A DNA stretch of 64,000 bases, from assembly GCA_905221615.1 (NCBI GenBank), contig CAJNDT010000335.1, forward strand, positions 467,864 through 531,863, in the 5' to 3' direction. A program made the position numbers and the translations under genes. The notes beneath the pieces are model-generated. The model had not been told where the DNA came from. It did no database searches and saw only the letters and a program-made list of their open reading frames with translations. The stretch's first letter is position 1, and every line of letters starts with the position of its first letter. Shown piece after piece: positions 45,331-54,871 of the stretch. Origin of the DNA: Symbiodinium sp. CCMP2592. Lineage: Eukaryota > Sar > Dinophyceae > Suessiales > Symbiodiniaceae.

Positions 45331-46310
45331 GGTTTAGGGTTTAGGGCTTTTTTGTGGTTATTTTTTGGAGGGGGTCCCATTGTCAGGCATTGTCAGGGTT
45401 CCTTGAGGGTCTGTGGGATGGCCTTGTGACAAAGATGGGGGTTGGCTGCTGTGTGTTGTTGTATTCCTGCAGGGGTTGCTAGCAGGGTTCCCATTATGAG
45501 GTTCCGATCAAGGTATCTGAAAGGATCAAGGGCTTGGGGTTTGGGGCAAAGGCTTTGGAGTCCAGGATGCTTCTTTCAGGGCTTACAGGGCTATGGAAAA
45601 GGCTGCTTCTGCCGCCTTTGTGGGTCTTCACCAGTTCGTGGGTCATGTGAGGGCTTGTCTGGGCCTTGCCCACGACTTGTGTGGTTTTGCCCGCGCCGTT
45701 TCCAGGCATTGCCTTCCCTCTCCCACGCCTTCCTTCAAATTTGCACAAAGCAGTGGAGTCTCTTCTCGTGCACTGCTTGTTTTGAATTTTGGTGAAGCCG
45801 ACCCGCCGACCCCTGACCAAAAACACCTAACAGTGTTTGTCGTGCAAGAGCGATATGCTTTCCGTCTTGGGGCCGATGCGCGCTTCCACGACGGCTAGAG
45901 CACGAAACCATCAGCAGGGTTCTCTTGATGTTGCGCGAACCAGCAGGCGGTGTACACAGAATCGTGGAATCATAAGAGAAGAGGATGATAAACGCCTGCT
46001 TACGTGGGAGAAACTTTCTATGCCCTGGATGATAGGGAACATCGGGCAGGTGGGCATTTTGCTTCCTATATCAAACCCACCAAACTAGCCTGGACCGCAT
46101 CTGCAGAACTTAAAAGCCTAAACCCTGAACCCAGAACCCCAATCTACAAAACCCTGAACCCTGAACCCTAAAATCCCAAACCCTCAACCCAAACCCTAAA
46201 CCCATAGAGGGCTCTCTGGCTCCAGAATCTCGGGGAGCCCTCATGACCCTAACCCTAAACTCTAAACCCCTAAACCCTAAACCCCTGAACCTCTTTATCA
46301 TATGAAAATT
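45331..46310. other. Stretch without a supportable gene
   Basis: Long frames on both strands at 45442-45898 carry no recognisable domain. Decayed CCCTAAA words fill about 46115-46295. Confidence 0.4.
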
Positions 46311-46314
46311 TAAC

Positions 46315-46384
46315 CTTTAATGTCCCAGCCTGCATGCTGAAGGTGCACTCGGATCTGGTGCGTCCGCCCAGTGCGGATCCTGAT
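46315..46384 (-). CDS. Exon of an RluA-type pseudouridine synthase
   Basis: A 70-nt minus-strand exon has an acceptor (ATGAGCAG) at its 5' side and a GT donor at its 3' side, phase 1. It encodes IRIRTGRTHQIRVHLQHAGW and then DIK. The TGRTHQIRVHL block is the conserved C-terminal signature of the RluA family, which isomerises uridine in RNA. The catalytic Asp motif would lie in an upstream exon that I could not find within the window; downstream exons are also not identified with confidence. It is therefore either one exon of a long, intron-rich host gene or an isolated relic. Confidence 0.55.
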
Positions 46385-46420
46385 CTGCTCATTCACGATA
46401 GGAATACGAATCTTATCATT

Positions 46421-46501
46421 ACCTAGACCCCCAAAAGTAGGTAAAATAATGGCCCAAAACCTGTAAAAGGCTATTATTCTACATACTTTTGGGGTCCAGG
46501 T
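46421..46501. repeat. MITE family F copy 1 (81 bp)
   Basis: Terminal inverted repeats ACCTAGACCCCCAAAAGTA / TACTTTTGGGGTCCAGGT. It lies just upstream of the RluA exon, so within its presumed intron. Related copies are at 61852 and 63287. Confidence 0.85.
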
Positions 46502-47207
46502 ATTCGGAACACAAAGCAATACACTCAACGTTAACAGTAGCAATAGAAGAATACGAATGTTATGAATAGCACAAATTAGGTCATAGTAATGATGATAAGT
46601 GTTTTAATCAGTGGAGATGATATGAGGTCATGCCTTCTCGAGTCCGATGTAGGCTTTGAGCTTGGTAAGGGAGCTTAGACTTCGAGTGCATCGCCACTTG
46701 AAGCTTAGATGAGCTGTTGAATCTAGGGCTTACGGCTTTGCGGCTTCGAGCTTGAGGTGTAACTTTAGAGTTTTCATGTTCTGTGCCAAGCGGCCCGGCA
46801 CAACACCCTCGAATATGGATGCCCTTGACAACAAGCTTCTGCTAAGGCGGTCTGTCTCAACAGACCGAGCAGGGCTTTACGATGTGTGCAATCAACGAAT
46901 CCAAAAACCAAACCATCTCAAAGTAACTACCAAACTACAGAGCGTGATGGGGTAGGCTTCATTTGGCCTCCTCTACTGCCCCCAAAAATCCCGAGGTGGA
47001 AAACGAACAGAAACCCCTAAACAAAACCAATCAAACACACGGATCCCTTAACTGTCAACGCCCACAGACCAGTGTCCCCTAACAAACGACCACACACTCA
47101 CGGATATCAACTATCATAAACACTAACCGCTAAGCTTGAGCCCGAACCTGCTAACATCGTAGTCCTACGACCCCCCAAAACCCTAGAACCCAAGAGCCTG
47201 AACTGTA

Positions 47208-47301
47208 CTTGGAGGTTCATGGGTAGATACTAACTGGGATATGTCCCCTAATAGGAGTTATAGCTATAGTTATTGTACTTTTAACTCCGTGAACCTCTAA
47301 G
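47208..47301. repeat. MITE family E copy with TA flanks
   Basis: Terminal inverted repeats CTTGGAGGTTCATGGGTAG and a right end CCGTGAACCTCTAAG, with TA on both sides. Confidence 0.75.
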
Positions 47302-47428
47302 TAGATCCCAGAAAGAGCCGGGGCACAGCACCAAAAGCAGGGAGAAGGGCTGATCGCCTCTCGCCAGCAGGCACAAGGCCTCCACCTGCAGTAGGGTCTG
47401 TAGGGGTCCTCTCTATCCAGGGTTCCTA

Positions 47429-47560
47429 CTTGGAGGGTCGGGGGACTTAGTAACTGGTTATTTTAGGGACTTATAAGTACCATAACCCCAATTAGGGTCC
47501 CTTTTAGGGTACTTATAAGTCTACTTACTACCTACTTACTAAGTCCCCCGACCCTCCAAG
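47429..47560. repeat. MITE family A, complete copy (132 bp)
   Basis: Perfect 25-bp terminal inverted repeats (first 20 bases CTTGGAGGGTCGGGGGACTT) with a TA duplication at 47427-47428 and 47561-47562. The inner arms GGGACTTATAAGTACC / GGTACTTATAAG also pair, so the whole element can fold into a hairpin. The TA target points to a Tc1/mariner-like or related transposase, but none is encoded here. Confidence 0.9.
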
Positions 47561-47948
47561 TATAAGGGGTACTATAGGGTTACAACACGGGTACTATACG
47601 GGGTTTGGAGTCTGGGCTTCATCAGCGTCTTTGGGTTCTGGGGTTTAGGGTTCAGGGCGTTGTTCGGTTTTTAGGGGGTTTGGGGGTTTAGGGTTTTAGG
47701 GATTGAGGAGTTTCGGGAGCATATTTTGGCTACTGTTGGGGGTTTAGGGTTTTACCCGTAAGCGGTTTTAGGGGTTGAGGAGTTTAGGAGGCACATTTTC
47801 GGTACTGCCCCCATACAGGAGCAGTTCATAGCACGAGAATTGAGGGTCTTTATAATATCTGTATTATACACGTTATTCAACTGTTGCTGAGTGGCGGCAG
47901 TATCCCAACTATGTGGGTTTGAGGGTTCGGGATGGGTAGGGCGTTTTT

Positions 47949-48035
47949 CTTACCTTTGGCTAGTAAGGAAAGGAGGGGGTACAATTATAGCTGCTATTAC
48001 TACCATTCTTCCATTCCCTACTAACCAAAGGTAAG
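47949..48035. repeat. Foldback element, family N
   Basis: Terminal inverted repeats CTTACCTTTGGCTAGTA / CTAACCAAAGGTAAG with the inner AAGGAA / TTCCCT arms. Confidence 0.75.
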
Positions 48036-48194
48036 CTTTGGGGCTTCAGGATTTGGGCTGGTAGAGGGTTCGGGCTCGAGGATGGATGGCAGGCCCAGTG
48101 CGTAGTGGCCTGAGTCCAAGCAGGCTTTCCCGCTGCGCTCACGCGGCTCGTGGCAGGGAAAGTCTTGCTCGTCTTGATCCTGGCGCGGGTATTG

Positions 48195-48296
48195 GGGGTT
48201 TCCGAACAAGAGGACCCTAACTTAGTACCCTTATTGTAGGATCCTCATTTTATAAGAACCCCAAAACAAGGTACCCCCTAATTTTCGGAAACTCGC
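48195..48296. repeat. MITE family D copy 1
   Basis: Left arm GGGTTTCCGAACAAGAGGAC, right arm CCCCCTAATTTTCGGAAACT. The core is GTAGGATCCTCATTTTATAA. Confidence 0.85.
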
Positions 48297-48389
48297 ATTC
48301 AGATGATGAGGACTAGCTTCACCTTGAAGCATAGCTTCGAAATGCAGGGGGTCATACTGTCAAGCTTAACATTCAACATTCGTAAAGAA

Positions 48390-48500
48390 CTCGGAGGTTC
48401 ATGGGTAGTTATAAGTATAGAGTTATAAGTAGGGTAACAAAACTTTTACCCCTATTGGGGAACTTATAACCACACTTATAACTACCCATGAACCTCCAAG
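48390..48500. repeat. MITE family E, complete copy (111 bp)
   Basis: Terminal inverted repeats CTCGGAGGTTCATGGGTAGT / ACTACCCATGAACCTCCAAG, with a second pair of GTTATAAGT arms inside. Confidence 0.9.
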
Positions 48501-48532
48501 AAGGCAGTGGAGGGCTGGCACCTAGGGTTGAT

Positions 48533-48720
48533 TCACCCTAAGCCCTAAACCCTAAAACCCTATACCCTGAAACCCTCAACCCTAAAACACTCAACCCTAA
48601 ACCCTAAAACCCTAAACCTTAAACCCTAAAACCCTGAACCCTTAAACCCTATAACCCTATACCCTGAAACCCTAAAACCCCAAACCTTAAAGCCCTATGA
48701 CCATAAAGTCCCTAAAACCC
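48533..48720. repeat. Interstitial CCCTAAA array, decayed
   Basis: About twenty CCCTAAA/CCCTAAAA units with many variants. Confidence 0.85.
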
Positions 48721-48744
48721 TAAGTCATGAAGCCTTGTCTGACT

Positions 48745-48852
48745 AGGTTCCCCAGTAGCCCCATTATAATAAGGGTACCCTTTTTCTTAATATTCTGTTT
48801 TAATAGGGGAACCCAAAGAGAAAAAGGGTAAAAGGGTACTACTGGGGAACCT
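48745..48852. repeat. MITE family G copy
   Basis: Terminal inverted repeats AGGTTCCCCAGTAG / CTACTGGGGAACCT, with inner AAGGGTACCCTTTTT / AAAAAGGGTAAAAGGG arms. Confidence 0.85.
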
Positions 48853-49377
48853 GGCTGAGCACGCAAGAACGGACCCTTGAAGCTTCGGGGCGTGGGATCT
48901 GGAAGCTTCAAGCTTCGATGCTTTCCAGAAAACCCTGACACCCTCATCAAGAACAACCAGCAGAAGTTCTAAACTTCCGACCATAAACTCTAAAAAATGT
49001 GCTCGATAGTTTAGACATTGTGTCAGAGCTTAGGGTGAGAAACTCCAACATTTTCAAGTGTCTGGATACTTATGGTACCCTAGAAACAACTCTTTCACAG
49101 GAGTTCCGTCTTAGATTGGTGGCCTGCAAAAGGTGTCTTTAAGTATTGGAGCTACGGCGTTTCACTCTGAGCTCCCTTACCCCCGACACCCTTGAAGCCC
49201 TGAACCCTATATCTTCCTCTCCGAAACTACAAAAAGGGTTTAGGGTTTAGGGACCAAGGCAAAACCACGACCCGCATTGGGAGCCCAAGGGAAGGAACCT
49301 CTGAGCCAAAATGCGCGAAGGTGCTGAGGGCGCAGTCTACGGTTCAGGGTCTCGATACACAGCCCAGGGCAGCATAT

Positions 49378-49480
49378 GGGAGTTTCCGACAAAGGGGGAT
49401 CCTATTATGGTACCCTAAATCGTAGGATCCTTATTATAAGGACCCCAAAATAAGGTACCCCCTAATTTTCGGAAACTCCC
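49378..49480. repeat. MITE family D copy 2
   Basis: Terminal inverted repeats GGGAGTTTCCGA / TCGGAAACTCCC. The core with CGTAGGATCCTTATTATAAG is very close to that of copy 1. Confidence 0.9.
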
Positions 49481-49708
49481 TGGTGGACCCTTTGGGGATC
49501 CGTTCTGGGTCCCGGGTTTGCCCATGAATTTTACGAAGTCCCTGCAGGCCGGGGGGGGGCGGACTCCTGAGTCTCGAAGTATCCTTACTTACATAAAGGG
49601 TACTCCAGAAAGCAATAGAATGTGACTCTGGTGGGTACTTAAACCCAATAAGGAATAGACGTGCTAGTTTTTTAATACTAATACTATCCCAACCATGAAC
49701 TACAGGGA

Positions 49709-49793
49709 ACTCCAGAAAGGTTTCAGGGTAGGATACCCTATAATTTACCATAGAAGGGTTAGGATAATCATATTCCAACTTTCTGGCTTTTAC
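49709..49793. repeat. MITE family I copy 2
   Basis: Left arm CCAGAAAGGTTTCAGGGTAG, right arm ATTCCAACTTTCTGG. A further left-arm-like CCAGAAAGCAATAGAATG stands at about 49604. Confidence 0.65.
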
Positions 49794-49808
49794 CTTAGGG
49801 CTTACCTA

Positions 49809-49894
49809 GAGGTTCCATAGTAGTTCCTTTTTGTGGCTTGTATTTAGGATCCTATAAAGTAATCCCCAAAAAGGAAACTAACTACCATGGAGCC
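49809..49894. repeat. Foldback element, family J
   Basis: Arms AGGTTCCATAGTAGTTCC...TTTTTG and CAAAAAGGAAACTAACTACC...ATGGAGCCT pair around a GTATTTAGGATCCTATAAAG loop. It begins 15 bp after the previous element. Confidence 0.8.
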
Positions 49895-49981
49895 TATGGG
49901 TATGGTCTCAGGCCTAGTGCGGTTCCAGTGCTCAGTTCGGGATTTCGAGCTGTGGCCCCTAGGCGTAGAGCGGAATGAATT

Positions 49982-50086
49982 GGGCATTTCCGAAAATTAG
50001 GGGGTACATTGTTTTCGGGTCCTTGTAATAACGACCCTACGATTTAGAGGACTATATTGGGATCCCCTATTTTCGGAAACTCGCAA
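49982..50086. repeat. MITE family D copy 3
   Basis: Left arm GGGCATTTCCGAAAATTAGG, right arm CCCCTATTTTCGGAAACTCG, with AATT on both sides as a probable duplication. Confidence 0.85.
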
Positions 50087-50515
50087 TTAGTCATGGCACC
50101 TTGCGTTGATGATGTGCTTTCCCGCAGTAAAGTGACCATGGCACAGCACCTGAGGAATCTGCTCTGCTTGGAGGTTCATGGGTCACTCTTGAAACTCTAA
50201 ACCCTAAACCCTAAACCGTTGAAACTCTTGAAGAAACCCGGACGTAGTTGGTTTGCACAGGTAAAAGTCTCCTCCAGGTGGGGTTCACTGCTCGGACACT
50301 GGATTTGCGAGGTGTTCTTGACTATTCGGATTCGGACAATTCTTGATACATTTATTCATTACTGCTCACCCTAGGGATCTAAGGACACATATCTTAAGGC
50401 TTTTAGGCCAGGGTCGTGCTTCATTATCATACATGATTGCCTTTCATCTGATGGCTCTGAACTCGCCAATTGACTCAGCCTTAGCCAGGAAGCTTCCTGC
50501 TGCCCTGCATCCTGA

Positions 50516-50652
50516 ATAATTGCCAATACTATTTTGGGGTTCCTTATCATACTTATAGTATAATGGGCCCCAATTTGGGGGTTCCTGATTATACTTATAG
50601 TATAACGGGCCCCAAAAGCCTACTCTAATTATAAGGCCTGATATTAAACTGA
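50516..50652. repeat. MITE family C-related compound
   Basis: Two GGGGTTCC...TATACTTATAGTATAA...GGGCCCC modules in tandem, followed by CCTACTCTAATTATAAGGCC, the right arm of family C. Confidence 0.65.
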
Positions 50653-50746
50653 CTGCGAATGCATGCAAGGGGCCAAGTAGTGCCGTCCCAGTTCGTAGGT
50701 GTCCTGCTGCCACCGCAGGGCGAAGTAGCCCACGAAGGTCTTTCCT
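50650..50746 (-). CDS. Orphan exon candidate, unknown protein
   Basis: After a CATGCCAG acceptor-like word the minus strand reads GKTFVGYFALRWQQDTYELG then RHYLAPCMHSQS with good coding character, ending near the start of a family C element. No family is recognised and no companion exon was found. Confidence 0.3.
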
Positions 50747-51777
50747 CTGGCATGCGAAGGTATGGGGGCTTTGCGGAAAGCGTCTGATCAGAGCCCTGAA
50801 TCGAGCTGTATCTAGCAAGGATATCGGTTGCCATCATCCTCCACCTCCTCCTCCTCCCCACCATCATCGTGGGCATCATCACATTGGTTGCTTTCATTTC
50901 TTCTTCCGGCTCGTTGTACCTGCTGTCGAGATGGTCATCCCATAGCTATGGCCCCATCAGCATCACAAGCAGAGGAACAGGGTTCCGGTCAGCCGCAAAG
51001 CAGCAACATCAAAAGGAACGACGCAAAATCAAAACACGAAGCTCAAGATGATAGATTGCCAACAAGCTGAACCCACTGGTCATTTCTGGTGACAGCAACG
51101 GCATTACCATGGAGTTCTGAGTGCAGCAGCGCCAGTGTTGACAGAGTGCAAACGGACTTGCTGTGCAAAGCTACTAGCCGTGGAACTGTTTCTGAACATG
51201 TCGAATGTGTCATCAGGGCAATCTTATTAGCTTCCACGGGGCCCTACGAAGGGTTCTGCTAAGCGAAACAAAGAACACAACCCTAAAGGCAAGGCCCAAC
51301 GCCTTCGAAGCGGTCCAATCTGTTGAAGGCTGAAGCGGAAACCGCATCAAATATTGCAACTACTTAGGGTTTAGGGTTTCGGGTTCAGGAATTAGGGTCT
51401 AGGGTGGTTCAGTGCCAAGGTGTTGCTTGGGCATTGCGGTGCCTGCTCAGGCTGTAGCTTGAGGTCATTCGGGCTTGAAAGCATCCGAGAGGCCCACAAG
51501 GATCAAGCCACTACTGGGCACATCCAAGCGGTGAATGATGCCATACTGGTGCACCTGCTCAAGGGACTTCAGGGGTTCAGGGTGTATAGGGTGTAGGGTA
51601 TAGGATGGTCTAGGGTTTAGGGTTTTCTGTTTAGGTTTTCTTTTAAAGTGCAGTAGCCCCTTTTCCAGCAGAGTTTGAGCTGTTTAGGGTTTAGGGTTCA
51701 GGGCTGAAGCTCGGGACTCGAGGCTCACGGCCTGCGCCGGTTTCTGGTCAACAGTTTGTGTCATGGGGGTCAGATGG

Positions 51778-51866
51778 GTGTTTCCGATAATTAGGGGTAC
51801 CTTGTTATTAATAAGGATCCTACTATTTGGGGTACTATATTAGGGTCACCTATTTTTGGAAAGTCC
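51778..51866. repeat. MITE family D copy 4 with CAGATGG duplication
   Basis: Left arm GTGTTTCCGATAATTAGGGG, right arm CACCTATTTTTGGAAAGTCC. CAGATGG occurs on both sides (51771-51777, 51867-51873), which suggests a 7-bp target duplication. Confidence 0.8.
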
Positions 51867-52585
51867 CAGATGGTCCACTGCAGAAGCCCGTTGTTTGTAG
51901 TCCAGCCCCGGGACCCCTAACATCCGACATCGTCCGCCATCTTTAAGTGCATCCTTGATGTGTGCAAACGGCTGATGCGGAGACTTGCCGCGGTTAGCCG
52001 GGATCTCCAAGTTATGAAAGTCTACATTCTGGATACGGTTTAGGTTTAGGGTTTAGGGTTCAGGGCTTGCAGAGGGCACATGAGCAACATCACCGTGCCA
52101 TGCTGCATAGTCCGGACAGGCAAGCAAATCGACACAGGCAAACACCGACAGACAAGCAGGCAAAGGTACAACGCTGAAGTAAAGCTATTCCTGCTTGTGC
52201 ATACATGCATGCACGCGGACGGACATACATGCTAACGTCAACACATAGTGCAGAAGTGACCAGATCTACGCATGTACCGGGCTTTGAACGTAAGGCACGA
52301 GAGTGTCTCTATGAAGGGCCCTTAATGCCAATCCCCCGCGCCCGCCCCGACCAAGCCACCCATGCAGTAATTGCTGGGTTGCCACATTCGCAACAAGCCC
52401 ATTGATGCCTGCTGTGCTTCTGTGTCCCTCCCCGAATGCCTCGCTAAAGAGGAGCGGATACTTCTCCGAAGCATAAATACCTGCAAGCATGCAGAGAGAG
52501 GTGAGAGGGTTTGGGTTTAGACTTGAGGTTTACGGCTCTGAACCTTTTCATGAAATTCTGCTACTTGAGCACGTTAGGTCGTGTA

Positions 52586-52595
52586 AGGCTGGAAT
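52586..52595 (+). repeat. Target-site duplication, left
   Basis: AGGCTGGAAT, identical to 60028-60037. The final AT also matches the element's first bases, so the true length is 8-10 bp. Confidence 0.85.
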
Positions 52596-52955
52596 GCGAG
52601 TGGACGTTTGGTTTCCATTACACACAACTGGTTAGACATGCAAGTCACTGTTGGTAGTGGGGTCTGCATTCGTTTGCAAAGTAAAAATCGAGAAGCATTG
52701 GAAGGGCAAGGTGCTCTGGCACATGCGTCGTTGCCCATCTTTCGTCAGTGGGATGGAGCGACCAAGGAGAGGGCAAGATGGTGGCTGCTTTCTCGGGTTC
52801 ATCGTATCGCCCACATAGGAGGTTGTTCCCAGGCTTTTGATTTGCAACAAACCTTCCATGAGATGGAGCTTTTTGGCTATCCCAAGAAACGTATCCGAAG
52901 GTTGGCCAGCTCTTGTCGACGTTATTCGTTTGTGCGTCAAGCTTTGCAGATGTGA
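52596..52955 (+). pseudogene. Truncated RT C-terminus in left pseudo-LTR
   Basis: It encodes the last 119 residues of the 54827-58207 protein without change, up to the same TGA. It has no RT catalytic motifs and no own start, and results from 5' truncation of the first unit. Confidence 0.9.
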
Positions 52956-53090
52956 TCTTGATTGCGCACATGGAGGGTGGGAGCTTTGATTATGGGTCCT
53001 TTATATTTTGCCGCGACAGCATGTTTCACCGTTTTGATGCCATAGTGAGTTCAAGCTAGCACCTCGCGGATAGACCTCGAACCATCAATC

Positions 53091-53654
53091 ATGTTCGGAT
53101 GGCTCTGGGGACGTCGGAGTGCTCCTCCTCAGCGTGAGCCTCTCTGGAAGCGCGTTGAACGTTGTGAAGAAAGCCTCGCTCGACTCGAACGTGTGGAGAA
53201 AGAACGGGTGGACAAGGACAAAACCCTCAAGGAGGAGGCTAAGACACAGGAGATGTTCCAGCGTGCTAAGCAGGAGGCGAAAAGTGAGGTATTGAAGGAG
53301 GTTGCGGATAAGTTTGGCCAGATCGATCCATGGGCAGCGGCCACTCTTAGCAGGCTTCCCAAGCGCCCTCGCTGTCACAATGGAGAGGATGACGACGCTT
53401 CCGTCGAGCCAGTTCTGAAAAAGGGTCGGATTATCAAAGCAGAGGACCTACATGATATTTTGAAGGAGCTGGGGTTCAGGAGGAATCTACCCAAGGGACG
53501 CTTTACGGTCCGAAGCCTTGCTGAGCAGTTGGTCGTCCGGCGCGACTTCAACAAGAAGTCATGGAACAAGATGGCTGCCAATGTGCTAGATGAGGAGATC
53601 CCGCAAGACACTACGGATCTTGCTGTTGGTGTCCTCACAGCTGTCCAAAACTGA
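53091..53654 (+). CDS. PLE ORF1, coiled-coil protein (left copy)
   Basis: 187 residues starting MFGWLWGRRSAPPQ. Residues about 22-80 are a heptad-rich coiled coil (CEESLARLERVEKERVDKDK and onwards), then a KRPR basic stretch, an acidic NGEDDDAS patch and a KKGR motif. The C-terminal third (about 125-180) is basic and globular (KELGFRRNLPKGRFTVRSLA). A nucleic-acid-binding, oligomerising role like retroelement ORF1 proteins is inferred; no family is recognised. It precedes the RT ORF by about 1.2 kb in the left pseudo-LTR, and so is the copy expected on the element's transcript upstream of the RT. The first stop is TGA, and the same frame stays open for 137 more codons after it. Confidence 0.6.
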   Translation: MFGWLWGRRSAPPQREPLWKRVERCEESLARLERVEKERVDKDKTLKEEAKTQEMFQRAKQEAKSEVLKEVADKFGQIDPWAAATLSRLPKRPRCHNGEDDDASVEPVLKKGRIIKAEDLHDILKELGFRRNLPKGRFTVRSLAEQLVVRRDFNKKSWNKMAANVLDEEIPQDTTDLAVGVLTAVQN

Positions 53655-54068
53655 GATGGTTTGGATGCTCTTGCGCACTTGGACCGGGCAGCAACGATCC
53701 TCAAAAGCAATGGTTGTTCAGCAGTATCAATTCTCTGTGCTGTGGTGGCCTTCTGCCTTAGATGGTTGGTCGCTTTGGGCATTGGTTTTGCATTGGGAGC
53801 ACTCGTTGCATGGACACCAGATCCTGTTTGTGCGGAGTTGGCTTTGGTGCAGCGGCCGCTCTCTCGACAGTTGTGGGATCGTGCCAAGGGCATGGTGGAT
53901 TCGGCCCAGACGCCTATTTCACATCTGGCACAGCTGGTCCAATCCACATGGTTCTTCTTAGGGGCTGGAAGTCCGTTCATTGCTGCGCCGATAGTCCTGG
54001 GGCAACTGGTCAAGTGCACATCTTGGGCAAGAACGCTGCTGCGGGTGGCGTATGGTGCTGCAAGGTAG
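53655..54068 (+). CDS. In-frame extension after ORF1 stop, membrane-like
   Basis: In the same frame as ORF1, directly after its TGA, 137 codons stay open to a TAG. They encode two or three hydrophobic segments (AVSILCAVVAFCLRWLVALG, FFLGAGSPFIAAPIVLG). No ATG occurs until late in the frame (KGMVDS), so it would need readthrough, recoding or an alternative start. After the TAG a further 41 codons stay open to a TGA at 54192-54194. It is equally possible that this is fortuitous. Confidence 0.3.
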   Translation, partial: DGLDALAHLDRAATILKSNGCSAVSILCAVVAFCLRWLVALGIGFALGALVAWTPDPVCAELALVQRPLSRQLWDRAKGMVDSAQTPISHLAQLVQSTWFFLGAGSPFIAAPIVLGQLVKCTSWARTLLRVAYGAAR

Positions 54069-54871
54069 TGTGTCGTTGGTCTGCATCGCATGTGCTGCAA
54101 TGTGACGGCAGAGTTTGAGCGGAGGTTGTATGCCCATTATGATCTTCAGATGCTCTGCTTGAGTGCAGCCTTGTCGAGCTCCTTTCTTTCATGAGTCAAT
54201 CCGTGATGCTAGCAGGCGCCGGGGTGAGAAGCATGGGGGGTCTTTCGAAGTACACCCCTGCATTGCATCCCGTGTACAGTGCGCTGTAAGTACATTTATC
54301 GCATGCTCGTAATTACTTCGAGTTGGATTGCCAATTCTGGGCTCCTGTCAAGAGTTTGTGCCGGTGTATGGCCACTTGCTTCAAGCACGTTCCCGTAGCC
54401 CAAATCCTCACCAGCCATTGACATAGTAAGTGTCGCAGTTCGTGGGCGAAACACTGAAGTCATTGGGAATTCCGGTGAGGAGACTGCCTGAAGAGGGATT
54501 TGCTCAGAAGTGAGGCTGTAGTGGAAAACAGTCCGAGGTGAGACCGGCAGTGAAGCCAAGTGCAATCCGCATTTCTTTCCTTTCAGATCTTCTTCTTCTT
54601 TCTTTCATTCATTCTTTGATTCAATCAATTCAATCTTTTCTGGGGTCGGAGGGGCGTGCTCGTGATATCAAAACATATTTCTTCCAGCAGCCGCAAGCTG
54701 TGGTGACGCATTCTGCTGATTGTCAGAGCAAGCAGAATCTCCTTTATATCCTGGTGCTCACGATCTGCGCCTTAGCGTAGTGAGCTTCGTTACTATCCAC
54801 TATCCATATTCGTCGTTCTCGCGACAGTGACAACGCCTCAGCGCGTGTGTATTTCATTTCGCAGCGTATTC

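Larger units (their letters stand above)
46560..52580. other. MITE-dense intergenic stretch
   Basis: No multi-exon gene can be supported. The stretch carries at least ten foldback elements, a telomeric array and one orphan exon candidate, all listed separately. The stretch at 50.9-51.3 kb and 51.9-52.58 kb shows no recognisable feature. Confidence 0.45.
52594..54749 (+). repeat. Left pseudo-LTR
   Basis: About 2156 bp, identical to 57846-60001 except for a T/C difference at 53292 versus 58544. It contains the last 119 codons of the RT ORF, the 187-codon ORF and a non-coding part. It ends CTCCTTTATAT and joins directly to the start of the full unit. Transcription of the full element presumably starts within it. 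Confidence 0.9.

Noticed and set aside
45837-46088. A further RluA exon downstream of the signature exon (minus strand MIPRFCVHRLLVRA)
   Set aside because: It vaguely resembles the C-terminal RluA block but lacks convincing splice sites and falls in a frame with an early stop.
53375-54100. Minus-strand 241-codon frame (repeated at 58627-59352)
   Set aside because: It is antisense to ORF1 and its extension, with Ser/Thr/Arg-rich composition and no domain. Its duplication follows from the pseudo-LTRs.
54190-54240. Possible hammerhead ribozyme in the pseudo-LTR
   Set aside because: By eye I find no CTGATGA...GAAA core with pairing stems. N-terminal EN+ PLEs are reported to lack canonical hammerheads.
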